In this document: positions 10,146 through 20,645 of the stretch, piece by piece | Numbering within the stretch: position 1 is the stretch's first letter | Layout of the letters: every line of letters starts with the position of its first letter | NCBI GenBank assembly: GCA_033398695.1 | Contig: CM065817.1 | Coordinates: forward strand, 63,972,001 to 64,036,000 | DNA from: Orobanche coerulescens | Lineage: Eukaryota > Streptophyta > Magnoliopsida > Lamiales > Orobanchaceae | Length of the DNA stretch: 64,000 nucleotides | Direction: 5' to 3' | Translations under genes and position numbers: made by a program | Notes under the pieces: model-generated | Told to the model about the DNA's origin: nothing | Database searches by the model: none | What the model saw: only the letters and a program-made list of their open reading frames with translations

Positions 10146-10463
10146 CTCGTTTGCTGAAATCTTGAAATATCTTCCTTTGAATTTGGCTCGGTTGTCATTC
10201 TTGGATCCCGGATACGCTTCTCCTAGCACTTGAAAATACTTTTTCATATTTCCGGTCATAAATTCTTGATGTAAAATCTGAAATCTCTTTGAGGACTTTT
10301 ATCAAACACCTTTGAAAAACTGTCAGATTTGAGCTGTCTATTTTATCGGGATTTTTGAGGCCTTTTAGTTTTTGTAATAGAAATATGTTACGAGCGTTTT
10401 AAAGTAGAGGTTCATAGCTTCAAAATGATATATTATATGTACAAAAATACGTCCGGTAACATG

Positions 10464-10475
10464 TATAAATAGGGG
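10464..10475 (+). promoter_or_regulatory. Strong TATA-like site in TA LTR, antisense to the element
   Basis: TATAAATAGGGG on the plus strand is a textbook plant TATA box and is kept in every array LTR. The element runs on the minus strand, where the same site reads TATTTATA, a weaker but possible TATA box. It may serve the sense promoter, an antisense one, or both. Confidence 0.45.
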
Positions 10476-10494
10476 CTCAAATTCGGTTGAAAAT

Positions 10495-10790
10495 CAACCT
10501 TACCCGGACAGCTGGAAGCATTATCCGGACAGCTGGAAGCCTTATCCGGACAACTGGCCGAGAAGCTTCTGTCGGTCGTGACCGACCTTATCCGGACAGC
10601 TGGCCGAGAAGCTTCTGTCTGTCGCGACTGACCTTATCCAGACACCTGACCGAGAAGCTTCTGTCGGTCGTGACCGACCTTATCCGGACAGCTGGACAGC
10701 CTTATCCGGATAGTGGTCGAGAAGCTTCTGTCGGCCGTGACCGGCAGCTGTCGGTAGGCATGTCCGGCGGTGACCGGCAGATGTCGGTCA
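10495..10790 (-). repeat. Minisatellite of CpG palindromes in TA LTR U3
   Basis: About six degenerate units near 46 bp carry TTATCCGGACAGCTGG and AGAAGCTTCTGTCGG blocks around palindromes GTCGGTCGTGACCGAC (10571-10586, 10663-10678) and a GGCCGTGACCGGC variant near 10733. On the minus strand the array lies just before the TATTTATA element. Confidence 0.75.
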
Positions 10791-11170
10791 ACTTGGCTCA
10801 GCCGGTTCGACCCCTTCCCGATGTCCAAATTCGATTTTCCGATCTGTTCCGGACTCGTCGGAGTTAAATCTTAGATATGCTCGGAACAGATTTTCGATAA
10901 TATTAAAATAATAATTTAATATTATTTTTTTAATATAAGTGTTCTGTAATGAAATTTTATCGTATCAAAATCGTCGGGACTTTTCGAAATCACTTTCATA
11001 AATTCTAAAAATGATCCTTATAATTCATTTTGAAATCTTTTCCTTTTAAGTCCTTCATTTTATGCTAGGAACGTATCGGTCCAAGTATCAGACAACCTAT
11101 AAATATTAAAATCAAAATCCATGATCGTTAGCAAAATAAATAGTATTTAAATAAGTATTGGGGCGTTACA

Positions 11171-11755
11171 ATCCTCCCCCCTTTAAAAAATTTTGTCCTC
11201 GAAATTGAGCTTCGTAAAGAACTTTGAAAATCTATATCAAACCTTGTATGAGTATTTTCATCAATAACTTTAAAAATATCGTGCCAGCAAAAACATCACT
11301 TTGAAACCTTTCTTTGAAATCATATTTTGTTCCTTTAGGATAATATTTAAACTTTCACATATCTTTTGCCGACACAATCATTCTATACTCATACCAAAAT
11401 TTTAAGTCTTCATAAAAGAGTGAATGCTTAAAAACATTACCTCGGAGTCGACGTTGGACAGCAGCGATGAACCACATATTCTATCGAAAATATAATCATG
11501 CCGTAATTATTCGTTATACTTTTAAAAATAAGAAAGTTTTGAAATATCTTGTTTTGTATAAGTAAATCTTTTTTTTTTAAACCTCCTTAACTGTATAGTC
11601 CCATACCTATACAGTCTTGGAATACCTCTCGTTCTGGTGAGAATTCGGTTCAGTCATGTCCTCCTCCGCCTAGAAGCCTTATCAGGAGCCGCTCATTGTC
11701 CGTGCCCTTTTTCTTATTGCACCGGTGATCACTCCCCTTTCTCGGAGCCGCTCAT
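11171..11755 (-). repeat. TA internal segment B, first part
   Basis: This segment runs from the polypurine tract to the second copy of the 59-bp duplication. TE2 interrupts it exactly after GAGCCGCTCAT; the last five bases CTCAT (11751-11755) are repeated after TE2 at 43261-43265. Confidence 0.92.
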
Positions 11756-11941
11756 TGTAATATCCGCAATTTTCGATTTCCGGTAATTTCTTTTTTTCGG
11801 CGGAAGTCCGTTTTGACGACTCGCTCATGGCCGTTTCGTCATTCTGAGAATGATTAATTCTGCACTTTTTGACATCCGAGTTCGTTTCGGTGTCGTTTTG
11901 TTGAGTTCCGTGCTTTTTAGCGACTTTTCCGCGCTTGAGTT
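11756..11941 (+). repeat. TE2 5' LTR, segment 1
   Basis: These first 186 bp match 34033 onward of the 3' LTR. TE3 interrupts it after TTGAGTT; GAGTT (11937-11941) recurs at 23999-24003. Confidence 0.92.
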
Positions 11942-12682
11942 TGTTAGGAATACTTGTTAGATTTTGATGATTTCATTGATATAAAATCAAAATGTTTATT
12001 ACTTGGCAAAATGTAAGGAAGAACCAAATGAGTATCTTCCATAGGCCAAATATGTTAAGTATAAAACTTGGCAAAATGTAAAGAAGAACTAAATGAGTAT
12101 CTTCTGTAGGCCAAAAATTTGTTAGGCTGAAAAACGGCTAAGTACTAAGTACAGCTTAGTCCATCAGAGAGGAACAGTGGAGTCCAGTCAGAGTAGCTCT
12201 GGTCAACAAAATTTATCAGAGAAGTTTGACCAGACTGCAGCCGAGGTACCTCAGGGAAGTCACCTGACCAGATAAGTCACCAACAGTGAACAGCCGAGAG
12301 GACCTGTCTGCAGAGATGTTAGCTGCATATCAGCCTACTCGAAGGCAGCCAAGTACTCCAAGTCCACGTCAGCATGCGTTGAAAAGTCAAGTATTACGGA
12401 AAGCTCACATGCAACGTGAAGAGACAAATTGGAGTGATTCCCGCAAGAGATATGATTTAAATAAATCATCCTGACCCACCTTGAAGACTTTAATCCTTTT
12501 ATATTCAAAATATTCGGTGCTCACATGCAGAAGTCTTCACAACGGTCGGAAGATAAAATTAAATAATGGGAATTCAGCCTTGAAAACGTTCAGAAAGATT
12601 AAACAAAGAAGTCTCCCTCCAACGGACGGATTTGTTCAAAAGAATTGCAACGGCTACAAGGAAAAAGCTCAGAGATCGTGAT

Positions 12683-12694
12683 CTATATATATCC
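12683..12694 (+). promoter_or_regulatory. TE3 LTR TATA box
   Basis: CTATATATATCC follows GATCGTGAT and sits about two thirds into the LTR, the usual place for U3/R. The same box occurs at 23329-23340 in the 3' LTR. Confidence 0.6.
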
Positions 12695-12807
12695 GAAGAT
12701 TTGAAACTGAGCAACTACCGGTGCGAACATACATTCAAGCGATCAAAGCAATCAAGCAATCTAAAGCAATCAATAGCATCGTGAGAAGAGCAAATCTAAA
12801 AGTTCAT

Positions 12808-13105
12808 ACTTAAGGAAGCTCTTAAGTTGGAGAAGACAAACACTCTTGTCTATAATCTTGAGTACGGGGTACTTCACTGGTTGAAGTAAGAGACTGTAAA
12901 GGCATCCGAGGATCGAGGATCAAGAGGTGCAAGGCACTCAAGGGTGTACAACGGCACGGATTTCCACTGGTTGGAAGCTGTTGTAGTGTGGATTGAATCA
13001 CTGTAATATTTATCACTGGTTGAAAATTATAGTGAATTCATCTCCAACTGGTTTGGAGAAAAGTGGATTAGTAGAGGATTACCCCACCTCTGAGACCACT
13101 ATAAT
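12808..13105 (+). other. Chain of stem-loops in TE3 LTR R/U5
   Basis: Successive perfect inverted repeats are: ACTTAAG/CTTAAGT (12808-12827), AGACAA/TTGTCT (12834-12851), AGTAC/GTACT (12861-12873), ACTTCA/TGAAGT (12871-12887), TTCCA/TGGAA (12962-12976), TCA/TGA (13013-13023), TCTCCAA/TTGGAGA (13041-13059) and AGAGG/CCTCT (13073-13091). A longer pair, ATTATAGTG (13026-13034) with CACTATAAT (13097-13105), encloses the last two. Four of the hairpins share the loop CTGGT. The 3' LTR has the same chain (about 23455-23755). Confidence 0.75.
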
Positions 13106-13355
13106 TGCCTGCGTTATTTACTGTTTTACTGCATCATACTTTAACTGCTGCATACATTGTTAAGTGTTTCATTAAGTTGATTTCTATTCGTCATCAGCTG
13201 ACTTCCGCACATATCCAAGAACAAACGACTCCAAGTCATTTGTCTAACTATCAGCTGAAGAAACTCACTCTTCGTGAAAAAGAGTTCAAGAGTTTCAACA
13301 AGTCTATTCACCCCCCCCCTCTAGACTTGTTCCTGGACGACTTGTGACCTACAAG

Positions 13356-13369
13356 TGGTATCGGAGAGG
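13356..13369 (+). other. TE3 primer-binding site
   Basis: TGGTATCGGAGAGG starts two bases after the LTR end and resembles the initiator-Met tRNA primer site used by plant copia elements. Confidence 0.85.
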
Positions 13370-13441
13370 TTGGTTCATTTATTTCACGAACCAGATCTAT
13401 ATCAGAGATATATATATATATATCTTTACTCTCACTTTATA

Positions 13442-14686
13442 ATGGAACACATGCACTCTAGACTCCCTGTCTTTTCAGTTGACGAGTATGATATGTGGAA
13501 GATAAGGATGCAGGCACACTTATCTTCAATTCATGACGACATGTGGTGTATCATTGAACATGGTCCATTCATCTTTGAGAAGGACAACACAGCAGAGGAG
13601 ATCGCAGCAGGGAGGCCAGAGAAGATCCCTAAGAAGAGGACGGAGCTGACTCCCGAAGAAAGAAAGCTGGCCAATCTTGACAACCGGGCCAGAGATGTGT
13701 TATATCAAACTCTTGACAAATCCACCATGGTCAAGATCAAGAACTGTAAGAATGCCAAAGAAATTTGGGACACATTAGCCCTAATGTGTGAAGGAACGGA
13801 GCTGATCAAGGAAAACAAGCTGTCAATTGCTATCCAAAAATTTGACAACTTTAAAATGAAGAATGGTGAATCTATAGATCAAGTGGACACAAGGTTCACT
13901 GAAATTATCAATGAGATCAACTCCCTAGGCAAAACCTATGGCAACAGGGAAATGGCACTAAAGGTCCTCAGATCTCTCAACCCCGAATGGAGCATGAAGG
14001 CCGTAGCCATGAGAGAGTCCAAGGACCTGAATAAGATAAAGATTCAGGAGCTGTTCTCTGATCTGAAGGCTTATGAGTTCGAGCTTCCAAGTTCATCCTC
14101 AACTGAGCCTGCAGAGAAGGGAATCGCATTTGCAGCCGAGTCCCCTGCCAAGAGCCTATCTGATGTGAAACCTCCAAATCCACTAGATTTTGAGGAAGAA
14201 ATGGCTTTCATAATGCAAAGGTTCAGCAATTTCAGAAAGAACTACTCCAAGTATAAGAAAAACTACAAGGAAAATCCAAGAAGGAACCAGAAGGCTGTAA
14301 GTTGGAAAGTAGAATGCTACAACTGTCACAAAATAGGACACATCCAAATGGATTGTCCCGAGATCAAGAAGGACGAAACCAAGAAGGAGGTGGGCAGAAA
14401 GGAAGATAGAAGAAAGGCTCTCATCGGAGAAGACCAGGAGCATGTCGAATCAAGCAGCGGTTTCTTTTCTGATGAAGACGAGGAGTATGATTGCCTGATG
14501 GCAAACCTAGCTGATGAAGAGGTAACTTCTAAACCCACCGGTTCAAATAATAGCTCAGCCATGTCACAAGATATGGATCTACATGAATCGGTAAATCAGT
14601 TATTTAAAGATTTTGAAACACTCAAATCTGCACACCAAGTCATGTCAAAGAGAAGACTCAATACCAAGATGAGAATAGGCAGCTGA
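13442..14686 (+). pseudogene. TE3 gag (UBN2-type capsid, zinc knuckle)
   Basis: The start is placed at ATG 13442 (MEHMHSRLPVFSVDEYDMWK). The same frame opens earlier, at 13355, but those codons cover the primer site. Residues about 10-200 match the copia gag domain (WKIRMQAHL, IWDTLALMCEGT, a region ending EWSMKAVAMRE). A CCHC knuckle CYNCHKIGHIQMDC lies near residue 291, followed by an acidic Ser-rich stretch. The frame ends at TGA 14684-14686, but homology continues one frame over through a coiled-coil segment (14680-14844), so the C-terminus is lost by a frameshift. Gag forms the particle shell. Confidence 0.85.
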
Positions 14687-15067
14687 AAAATGATTTCGAA
14701 AAACTCAGCCTAGATTTAAATAAGGTTGAGACAACTACAGCTGACTTTAAAAACCAGGCAAATGTCAATACAGCTGAGATAGATCGGCTAACCATTTTAC
14801 TTAAAGAAAAATCAGCTGCACTTGCTCATGCCAAAGTTTACTAAGCTGGCTCACATAAATAAAACTCAGGCGCAGGAAATAACCTCACTGAAAGCGTCTT
14901 CAACTCTGGGAGAATTGTGTACTTATAAAAGGTCACTATATACCAAATCAGGCCTTGGATATGATTCTCACACTCCCTCTAGTTCTGAAACCAAGTTTAT
15001 CAAGGGAGAAACAATAGTCTCGACTGCTGAGCCTGAATATAAACCGATATTCAAAAGCGAGCAATGA
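14680..15067 (+). pseudogene. TE3 gag C-terminal coiled coil, broken
   Basis: After the frameshift, 14680-14844 codes a Leu/Lys/Glu-rich helix (LKNDFEKLSLDLNKVET). 14822-15067 in another frame adds QAQEITSLKASS and a conserved GLGYDS block. Long coiled coils at the gag C-terminus are usual in Sirevirus-type elements. At least two frameshifts or stops separate the pieces. Confidence 0.65.
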
Positions 15068-15255
15068 CAAGTCAAACGTCTAGCTGCAATCAGTTACACC
15101 AGACATGACCACCTAGACAGCGACTAAGCGATGGCCTGAGCAAAAGCAAGGCCGGACAACATGCCCACTATTACCAACAACTCCCCAAAAATAGATTTCA
15201 TAATGGGAGGGGCAGATGGAAACCTCAAGGTTATCCTAATTACCAAAATGAACAA

Positions 15256-16395
15256 GTGTGGAGACCACAAATATTTAATAAATGGTCTCAGCCTAGATTT
15301 AGAAATGGCCCACACTATCAAAATTTTGAGGAATATCCGGTATACAATCCAACCAGGAGATTCAGACCTCGACCACAGACACATTACAAGGGTTATAATA
15401 ATAATAATAACAATTTCTATAATCCAAGGAGAAATCAATTCTCCAGGAAACCAACTAACCCCAAAGGACCCACACAAATTTGGGTACCTAAATCTCTGCT
15501 TGTTTAATTGCAGAAAAGGTGGAAGGACTACAACCACATCTCCTCAAGCTCAAATTTTGGAGGTGAAGAATGGTTTGTAGACTCTGGATGCTCGAGGCAT
15601 ATGACCGGGAACAAGAAGATGCTGACCAAATACATCAAAGAAAGAGGTCCCGATGTAACCTTTGGAGATAGCTCTAGAGGACAGATAAAAGGCTTTGGAG
15701 AGCTGCACCGAGGAAACATTGTCATATCCAAAGTTCATTATGTCAAAGGGCTCAAGTACAACCTCCTGAGCATAAGCCAGTTCTGTGACGAGAAGAATCT
15801 AGTAGTCTTCACCATCTTGAAGTGTATGGTGATAGACATCTTATCTGGAGAAATAAAGCTACAAGGTTTCCGAAGAAGAGATGTCTACATGATTGATTGG
15901 AACACAGGAACACCTAACTCCTGTTTTCTATCCAAGATAGTAGCTGAGAATGGATCGCTGTGGCACAAAAGACTATGTCACCTAAACTTCAAAGCCATCA
16001 ACAAGATTAGCTCTCAGAAGCTGGTCAGAGGACTTCCAAATGAAGCATTCAAGAAGGAAGCACTCTGTGATGCATGTCAGAAGGGAAAACAGACCAAGGC
16101 ATCGTTCAAGCCAATTCAGCCTACAACGCTCACAACAAGGATCTTAGATCTACTCCACATGGATCTATTTGGTCCTATCAAGCCAAGGACTTTGAGCGGT
16201 CGAAAGCATGCCCTTGTAATAGTAGATGATTATTCAAGGTAAACTTGGATCATTTTTCTATACAAGAAAAGTGAAACCCTGACCAAGTTACCTGAGCTGC
16301 TGAGAAGGATCCAGAATGAGAAATCCCTCTCCATAATCAAGATCAGATCAGATAGAGGAGGAGAGTTTCTCAACAAGGCAATAATCGATTACTGA
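15256..16395 (+). pseudogene. TE3 pol: protease and integrase N-terminal half
   Basis: One frame is interrupted by TAA at 15505-15507 and TAA at 16240-16242. After a basic, Asn-rich linker comes the copia protease with DSG in WFVDSGCSRHMTG (Asp at 15580-15582). The GAG-pre-integrase zinc region follows (LWHKRLCHLNFKAINK, CDACQKGKQ), then the integrase core with the first Asp in HMDLFGPI and the second in RSDRGGEF (about 16350). A TGA near 16393 and loss of bases at 16400-16440 break the run to the catalytic Glu. The breaks include CTG- and CCGG-rich bases of the kind that look error-prone in this window. Confidence 0.88.
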
Positions 16396-16439
16396 TCGAA
16401 TGGGATCCAAGATGAGCTCTGCGGCCGGGGCCTTGACGA

Positions 16440-16691
16440 ATGGTGTTCTTTGAAAGAAGGAACAAAACCCTGAATGAAGCAGCAAGGTCCATGATTGCAG
16501 AAGCGGACCTACCCAAAAGGTTCTGGGCTGAAGCTGTTAACACAGCCTGCCACACCCAGAACAGGAGTATGATAGTAGGGAGACATGGCAAAACTCCCTA
16601 TGAGGTTTGGAATAATAGAACTCCTACTGTTGCTTACTTTCATGTCTTTGGTTGTAAGTGTTTCATCCACAACAACGGTAAAACACATTAA
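16440..16691 (+). pseudogene. TE3 pol: integrase with catalytic Glu
   Basis: The fragment carries VFFERRNKTLNEAARSMI with the catalytic Glu, then FWAEAVNTACHTQNRSMI and TPYEVWNNRTPTVAYFHVFGCKCF. This is the usual end of a copia integrase. A frameshift near 16688 leads to the next fragment. Confidence 0.85.
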
Positions 16692-16719
16692 TCGCCTTTG
16701 ATGCTAAAGCGGTCTCTTT

Positions 16720-18825
16720 ATGGGATATTCCCAAAGAAGCAAGGCATATAGAGTTTTTAATAAAAGAACCTTAGTTGTGGAAGAAACACCCCATGTTGTT
16801 TTTGATGAATCTACCGTTGAGTACAGGAAACAACTTGAGCTAATTGAGAACAAGCTCAAGTCAGCAACCCTTGAAGAAGTCATTATACATGACACTGGAA
16901 TGGTGGACTCACCTGCAGACCAGCCTGATGACCCAACTGCAGCTGATGAAGACCCAACTGCAGATCAGACAGGATCACCAAACCTATCTGATCCAGTTGC
17001 TGCTGAAGAAGACCCAGCCGGAGCTGACAAAGACTCATCTGCAGATCAAAACCAAGCTGCAGATGACAAGGCGGTAGCTGATCCAGTTGCAGACCAGAAC
17101 CCAGCTGATGCAGATAATCACCAGAGCAATCCAACAGGGGGAACAAACCCAGAAGAGGACGATATCCCCAAATGGCTCAAGGATCACCCAATTCAGCAAA
17201 TTATCGGAAAGTTGACTGATGGAGTTAAGACGAGACAGTCAACCCTACCAGCAGGAATGGCGATGTTCTCATGTTTCATGTCGCAAATTGAACCCAAGAC
17301 TACAGAACAAGCCTTTGAAGATTACTCATGGATTAATGCCATGCAAGAGGAACTGGAGCAGATGGAAAGAAACAAAGTTTGGGAACTAACAGACAGACCT
17401 GATCACAAGAAAGTTATTGGCACCAAATGGGTGTATAAAAACAAGAGTGATGAAGACGGAGCTGTTGTTAGGAATAAAGCCAGGCTCGTAGCAAAAGGTT
17501 ATGCACAGTGTGAGGGAATAGATTTTGATGAAACTTATGCACCTGTTGCAAGATTAGAAGCCATCAGACTATTCCTCGCATATGCTGCATTCAAGGACTT
17601 TGAAGTCTACCAGATGGATGTAAAAAGTGCGTTTCTGAACGAAATCCTAGAAGAAGAAGTCTATGTAGAGCAACCCCCAGGTTTTGCCAAAGGAGACAAA
17701 GTCTATAAGCTGTTGAAGGCTCTGTATGGACTCAAGCAAGCACCGAGAGCATGGTATGAAACACTGTCTGTGTTTCTTGAGAAAAATGGATTTTGCAAAG
17801 GGAAAGTGGACAAGACTCTAATCAGAGTGGAGCACGAAGGCCACATATTAATAGTCCAGATTTATGTGGATGACATCATATTCGGGTCAACCAATCCAGA
17901 GCTATGCGAGAAATTATCCAACCTCATGCAAGGAGAATTTGAGATGAGTATGATGGGAAAGCTTAACTTCTTTCTCGGATTACAAGTTAAACAGGTGGAA
18001 AAAGGAATTTTCATCAACCAAGCAAAGTATACCAGAGATCTTATCAAGAGATATGGAATGGAATCAGCCAAACCCGCAAGAATTCCAATGAGCACAAGTA
18101 CTCACCTGGATGCAGACGAGGCAGGCATATCAGTGGACTCAACCCACTACAGAGGACTCATCGGATCTCTTCTGTACCTCACTGCAAGCAGGCCAGACAT
18201 ATCATATGCCGTTGGAGTTTGTGCAAGATTCCAGTCCAAGCCGAAGCAATCACACCTAGATGCAGCCAAGAGAATAATTAAGTACCTAAAGTCTACGATT
18301 AATGTTGGACTATGGTATCCCAAGGATGACAACTTCGAACTATCAGGATACTCAGATGCGGATTTCCCAGGATACAAAATCAACAGGAAGAGCACTAGTG
18401 GAATGTGTCAATTCCTAGGAACCAGACTGATATCCTGGTTTAGCAAGAAGCAGGTTTCTAACTCTATCTCCACTACAGAGTCAGAATACCTAGGTGCAGG
18501 TAGCTGTTGTGCACAGATTCTTTGGATCAGACAACAGTTAAGGGACTATAATATTATTGCCAACGAAGTCCCAATCTGGTGTGACAACAATAGTGCTATT
18601 GCAATAACCAACAATCCGGTTTTGCACTCAAGGACGAAGCACATTGACGTTAAGCACCATTTCATTAGAGACCACGTGCTTAACAAAAGGGTTAGAGTTG
18701 AAAGAGTCAGCACAGACTACCAAATAGCCGACATCTTCACTAAACCCTTGCAAGAAGAAAGATTCCTAGAGCTTAGCAGAGACCTTGGATTACTAGATTG
18801 GGAATCTAGTACTGAAGCAAGTTAA
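16720..18825 (+). pseudogene. TE3 pol: reverse transcriptase and RNase H
   Basis: This 701-codon open frame is the longest in the window. The first 65 residues end the integrase. A low-complexity Asp/Ala/Pro stretch follows (about 65-140; repeats of DPTAADEDP type). The reverse transcriptase (RVT_2) starts near residue 204 with KVWELTDRP, then [27 protein letters not shown] and the active site YVDD (17863-17874, residue 382). RNase H follows with [27 protein letters not shown] and [17 protein letters not shown]. The part itself is intact, but it is cut off from gag and integrase by upstream breaks. Confidence 0.93.
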
Positions 18826-19355
18826 AGGAAGGACGGACCCTCAGAATCAGCCTAACTGATGCAGGCGAGAAGACGAAGGCCGAGGCAAGCAACTTAGGCA
18901 TTCGAGAATACCAGGCGAGAAGTCAAACTCACCTGTTGCAGAGTGGTCAACAGTCAACAAATCAGACCAGCTAAGTTTTTCTACACTGACCTCTAAATTT
19001 TTAATTATTATCTGCCACATTTATAATATTATTTTGGCTAACGAAATGGCATTTAAATATACATTTTATAAGCCAAGTGGCAATTTTAATACACGCGTCA
19101 ATCGCCTATTAAATCAACCTCTACGATGGCCAATCAGAATCAACCGTCGAATTTTAAATTGGGCCACCGATTCAAATTTGAAATTTAAAAGAATATCAAA
19201 AGGCGTACCACCGTTCAAATATATAATAAACTAATACAAACGTCTTTTCATCTTCTTTATAAGGAAAGAAGACCTTTCACTTTACTCTTTACGCTTACAG
19301 AAACCCTAGAATTTACAGAGCAAAAATATACACTAAAAATCCTCTATTTGCAGAA
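18826..19355 (+). promoter_or_regulatory. Non-coding spacer with a candidate internal promoter
   Basis: This AT-rich stretch lies between pol and the extra ORF. It ends with features of a plant promoter and 5' leader: TTTATAAGG near 19257, a pyrimidine-rich run (TTTCACTTTACTCTTTACG) and AAACCCTAG, about 60 bp before the ATG at 19356. This suggests that the extra ORF may have its own transcript. Confidence 0.4.
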
Positions 19356-20546
19356 ATGGCATCTTTCGAAGGAGTGAATTTGAAGGCGGTGAAGGACCAG
19401 GTCATTTTCTCCATGGTTGTCGACTTTGAAGGTTTACTAGAAGCAAATCTGGAGGACTACGACATGCTCAATTTGATCCGGGCAATGAAGCTTAATGGGA
19501 TCTACCCATTTCTCGACATCAACCCGCAACATCTGTTCAAAGAAGATGTCGTTGAGTTCTATCGCAATGCTTATCTGATTCAAGACGGGATTCACAGCAA
19601 AGTCGGTGGAGTACCTGTCAGCATAGATCGAGAGACGATTCGTTCTGTATTCGGGATGAAGCATCGTGGTTTGGCGGTCGAAGCTCTCAAGCAATCCGCC
19701 GCCGAAACCTGGAAAACGATTAAAGTCGAAAATATCCCAGAAAAATTGAAATTTACATCCAAGAGGAATGAATTAAAAAGGATTTACCGTGTTGCGTTGG
19801 ATATTACCAACAAGATAGTCATGGGGATGGCAGGCAGTTATGACCAACTGTCATCGTCAAAATTTATGGTGTTGGGTGCATTGATTCAGGAAGAGGAAAT
19901 CGATTGGGCAGACTATATTTTTAGGCAACTCGTGCGCGAGGTGAACAAGGTCGAGTGGCTTGACGATGAGAAGAAGTTCAAGACAAAGCTGGCGTTCGGA
20001 ACGCATCTCAGTTGGTTTTTGGAGAAGACCGGAGTGGCTAAGGGAAACACTGACACCTTCCACCCAAATAAACGGCTTGGTCATATGGACCATGAAAAGA
20101 AGAAAGTCGGAGGCACTGGGAAAGCAGCTCAGTTGTTGAAGGAGCTGCCAGACTCAAGAACATACCCAAGATACTACTCATCAGAAGAGTCGGACAGACC
20201 TGCAGCTGATATCCCAACTGCAGTCGAGTCCGACAACGAGTCCGACGATACACCCATTGCAATCAGATTCAAGAGACGGGGACCAGCCCCAGAAGGACCC
20301 TCTAACCTGCAGTCATCACCGGAACCCTCTCCTAAGAGGCCAAGGAAATTGCAGTTTAGCGAGGAGAGAAATCGAACACCTTACCGGCCCTCGGTTCGGT
20401 CACCGGTTCATCACGAAGACACACTGCACGAACACCAGAAACTCGGATTGTACTGTTCTCACCCCCAGTCTACATATCCGAAGAAGAAGAAGCAGTCTAA
20501 TAATCTCTATTCTGAAGTGACTATACTTTTAACTGTTAGAAAATAA
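19356..20546 (+). CDS. TE3 extra ORF, part 1 (putative plant transposon protein-like domain)
   Basis: The 396-codon ORF starts at MASFEGVNLKAVKDQV. Residues about 45-200 (FLDINPQHLFKEDVVEFYRN, VGGVPVSIDRETIRSVFGM, then a helical DQLSSSKFMVLGALIQEEEI part) look like the domain called putative plant transposon protein, often seen in plant retroelement-associated ORFs; this is recalled by pattern, not searched. The C-terminal 140 residues are Pro/Ser/Arg-rich and disordered. There is no signal peptide or membrane segment, so it does not look like a true envelope protein. Homology probably runs on into part 2 after a frameshift. Its role in the element is unknown. Confidence 0.65.
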   Translation: MASFEGVNLKAVKDQVIFSMVVDFEGLLEANLEDYDMLNLIRAMKLNGIYPFLDINPQHLFKEDVVEFYRNAYLIQDGIHSKVGGVPVSIDRETIRSVFGMKHRGLAVEALKQSAAETWKTIKVENIPEKLKFTSKRNELKRIYRVALDITNKIVMGMAGSYDQLSSSKFMVLGALIQEEEIDWADYIFRQLVREVNKVEWLDDEKKFKTKLAFGTHLSWFLEKTGVAKGNTDTFHPNKRLGHMDHEKKKVGGTGKAAQLLKELPDSRTYPRYYSSEESDRPAADIPTAVESDNESDDTPIAIRFKRRGPAPEGPSNLQSSPEPSPKRPRKLQFSEERNRTPYRPSVRSPVHHEDTLHEHQKLGLYCSHPQSTYPKKKKQSNNLYSEVTILLTVRK

Positions 20547-20645
20547 TACCTTCAATCTTTCTATTGAACAACTCCGACTTGTTAAACCACAAGCAAGAAA
20601 CACTCTTTTGTACATATTTTTGAAGAGTGGAAATCTTTCAAAACT

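Larger units (their letters stand above)
9602..11170 (-). repeat. TA LTR copy B (complete)
   Basis: This 1569-bp LTR has TG...CA ends. On the minus strand it has a U3 minisatellite (10790-10500) with palindromes such as GTCGGTCGTGACCGAC, then a TATTTATA element (10472-10464). A GT donor CGAG/GTGAGG follows at 10149-10140 and an acceptor GTTTTCAG ending at 9932, with a TGAGTA/TACTCA hairpin (9975-9956) before it. It is a clean copy useful as a reference. Confidence 0.92.
11942..13353 (+). repeat. TE3 5' LTR
   Basis: The 1412-bp LTR starts TGTTAGGAATAC and ends GTGACCTACA. TATA box CTATATATATCC is at 12683-12694. Downstream, 12808-13105 is a chain of stem-loops described separately. Confidence 0.93.

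Noticed and set aside
9955..10233. A 92-codon plus-strand frame found in several array LTRs (also 50551-50829, 55102-55380, 57392-57670, 59672-59950)
   Set aside because: It is antisense to the LTR, crosses the proposed intron, has no recognisable domain, and recurs only because the DNA repeats; copies with small losses break it.
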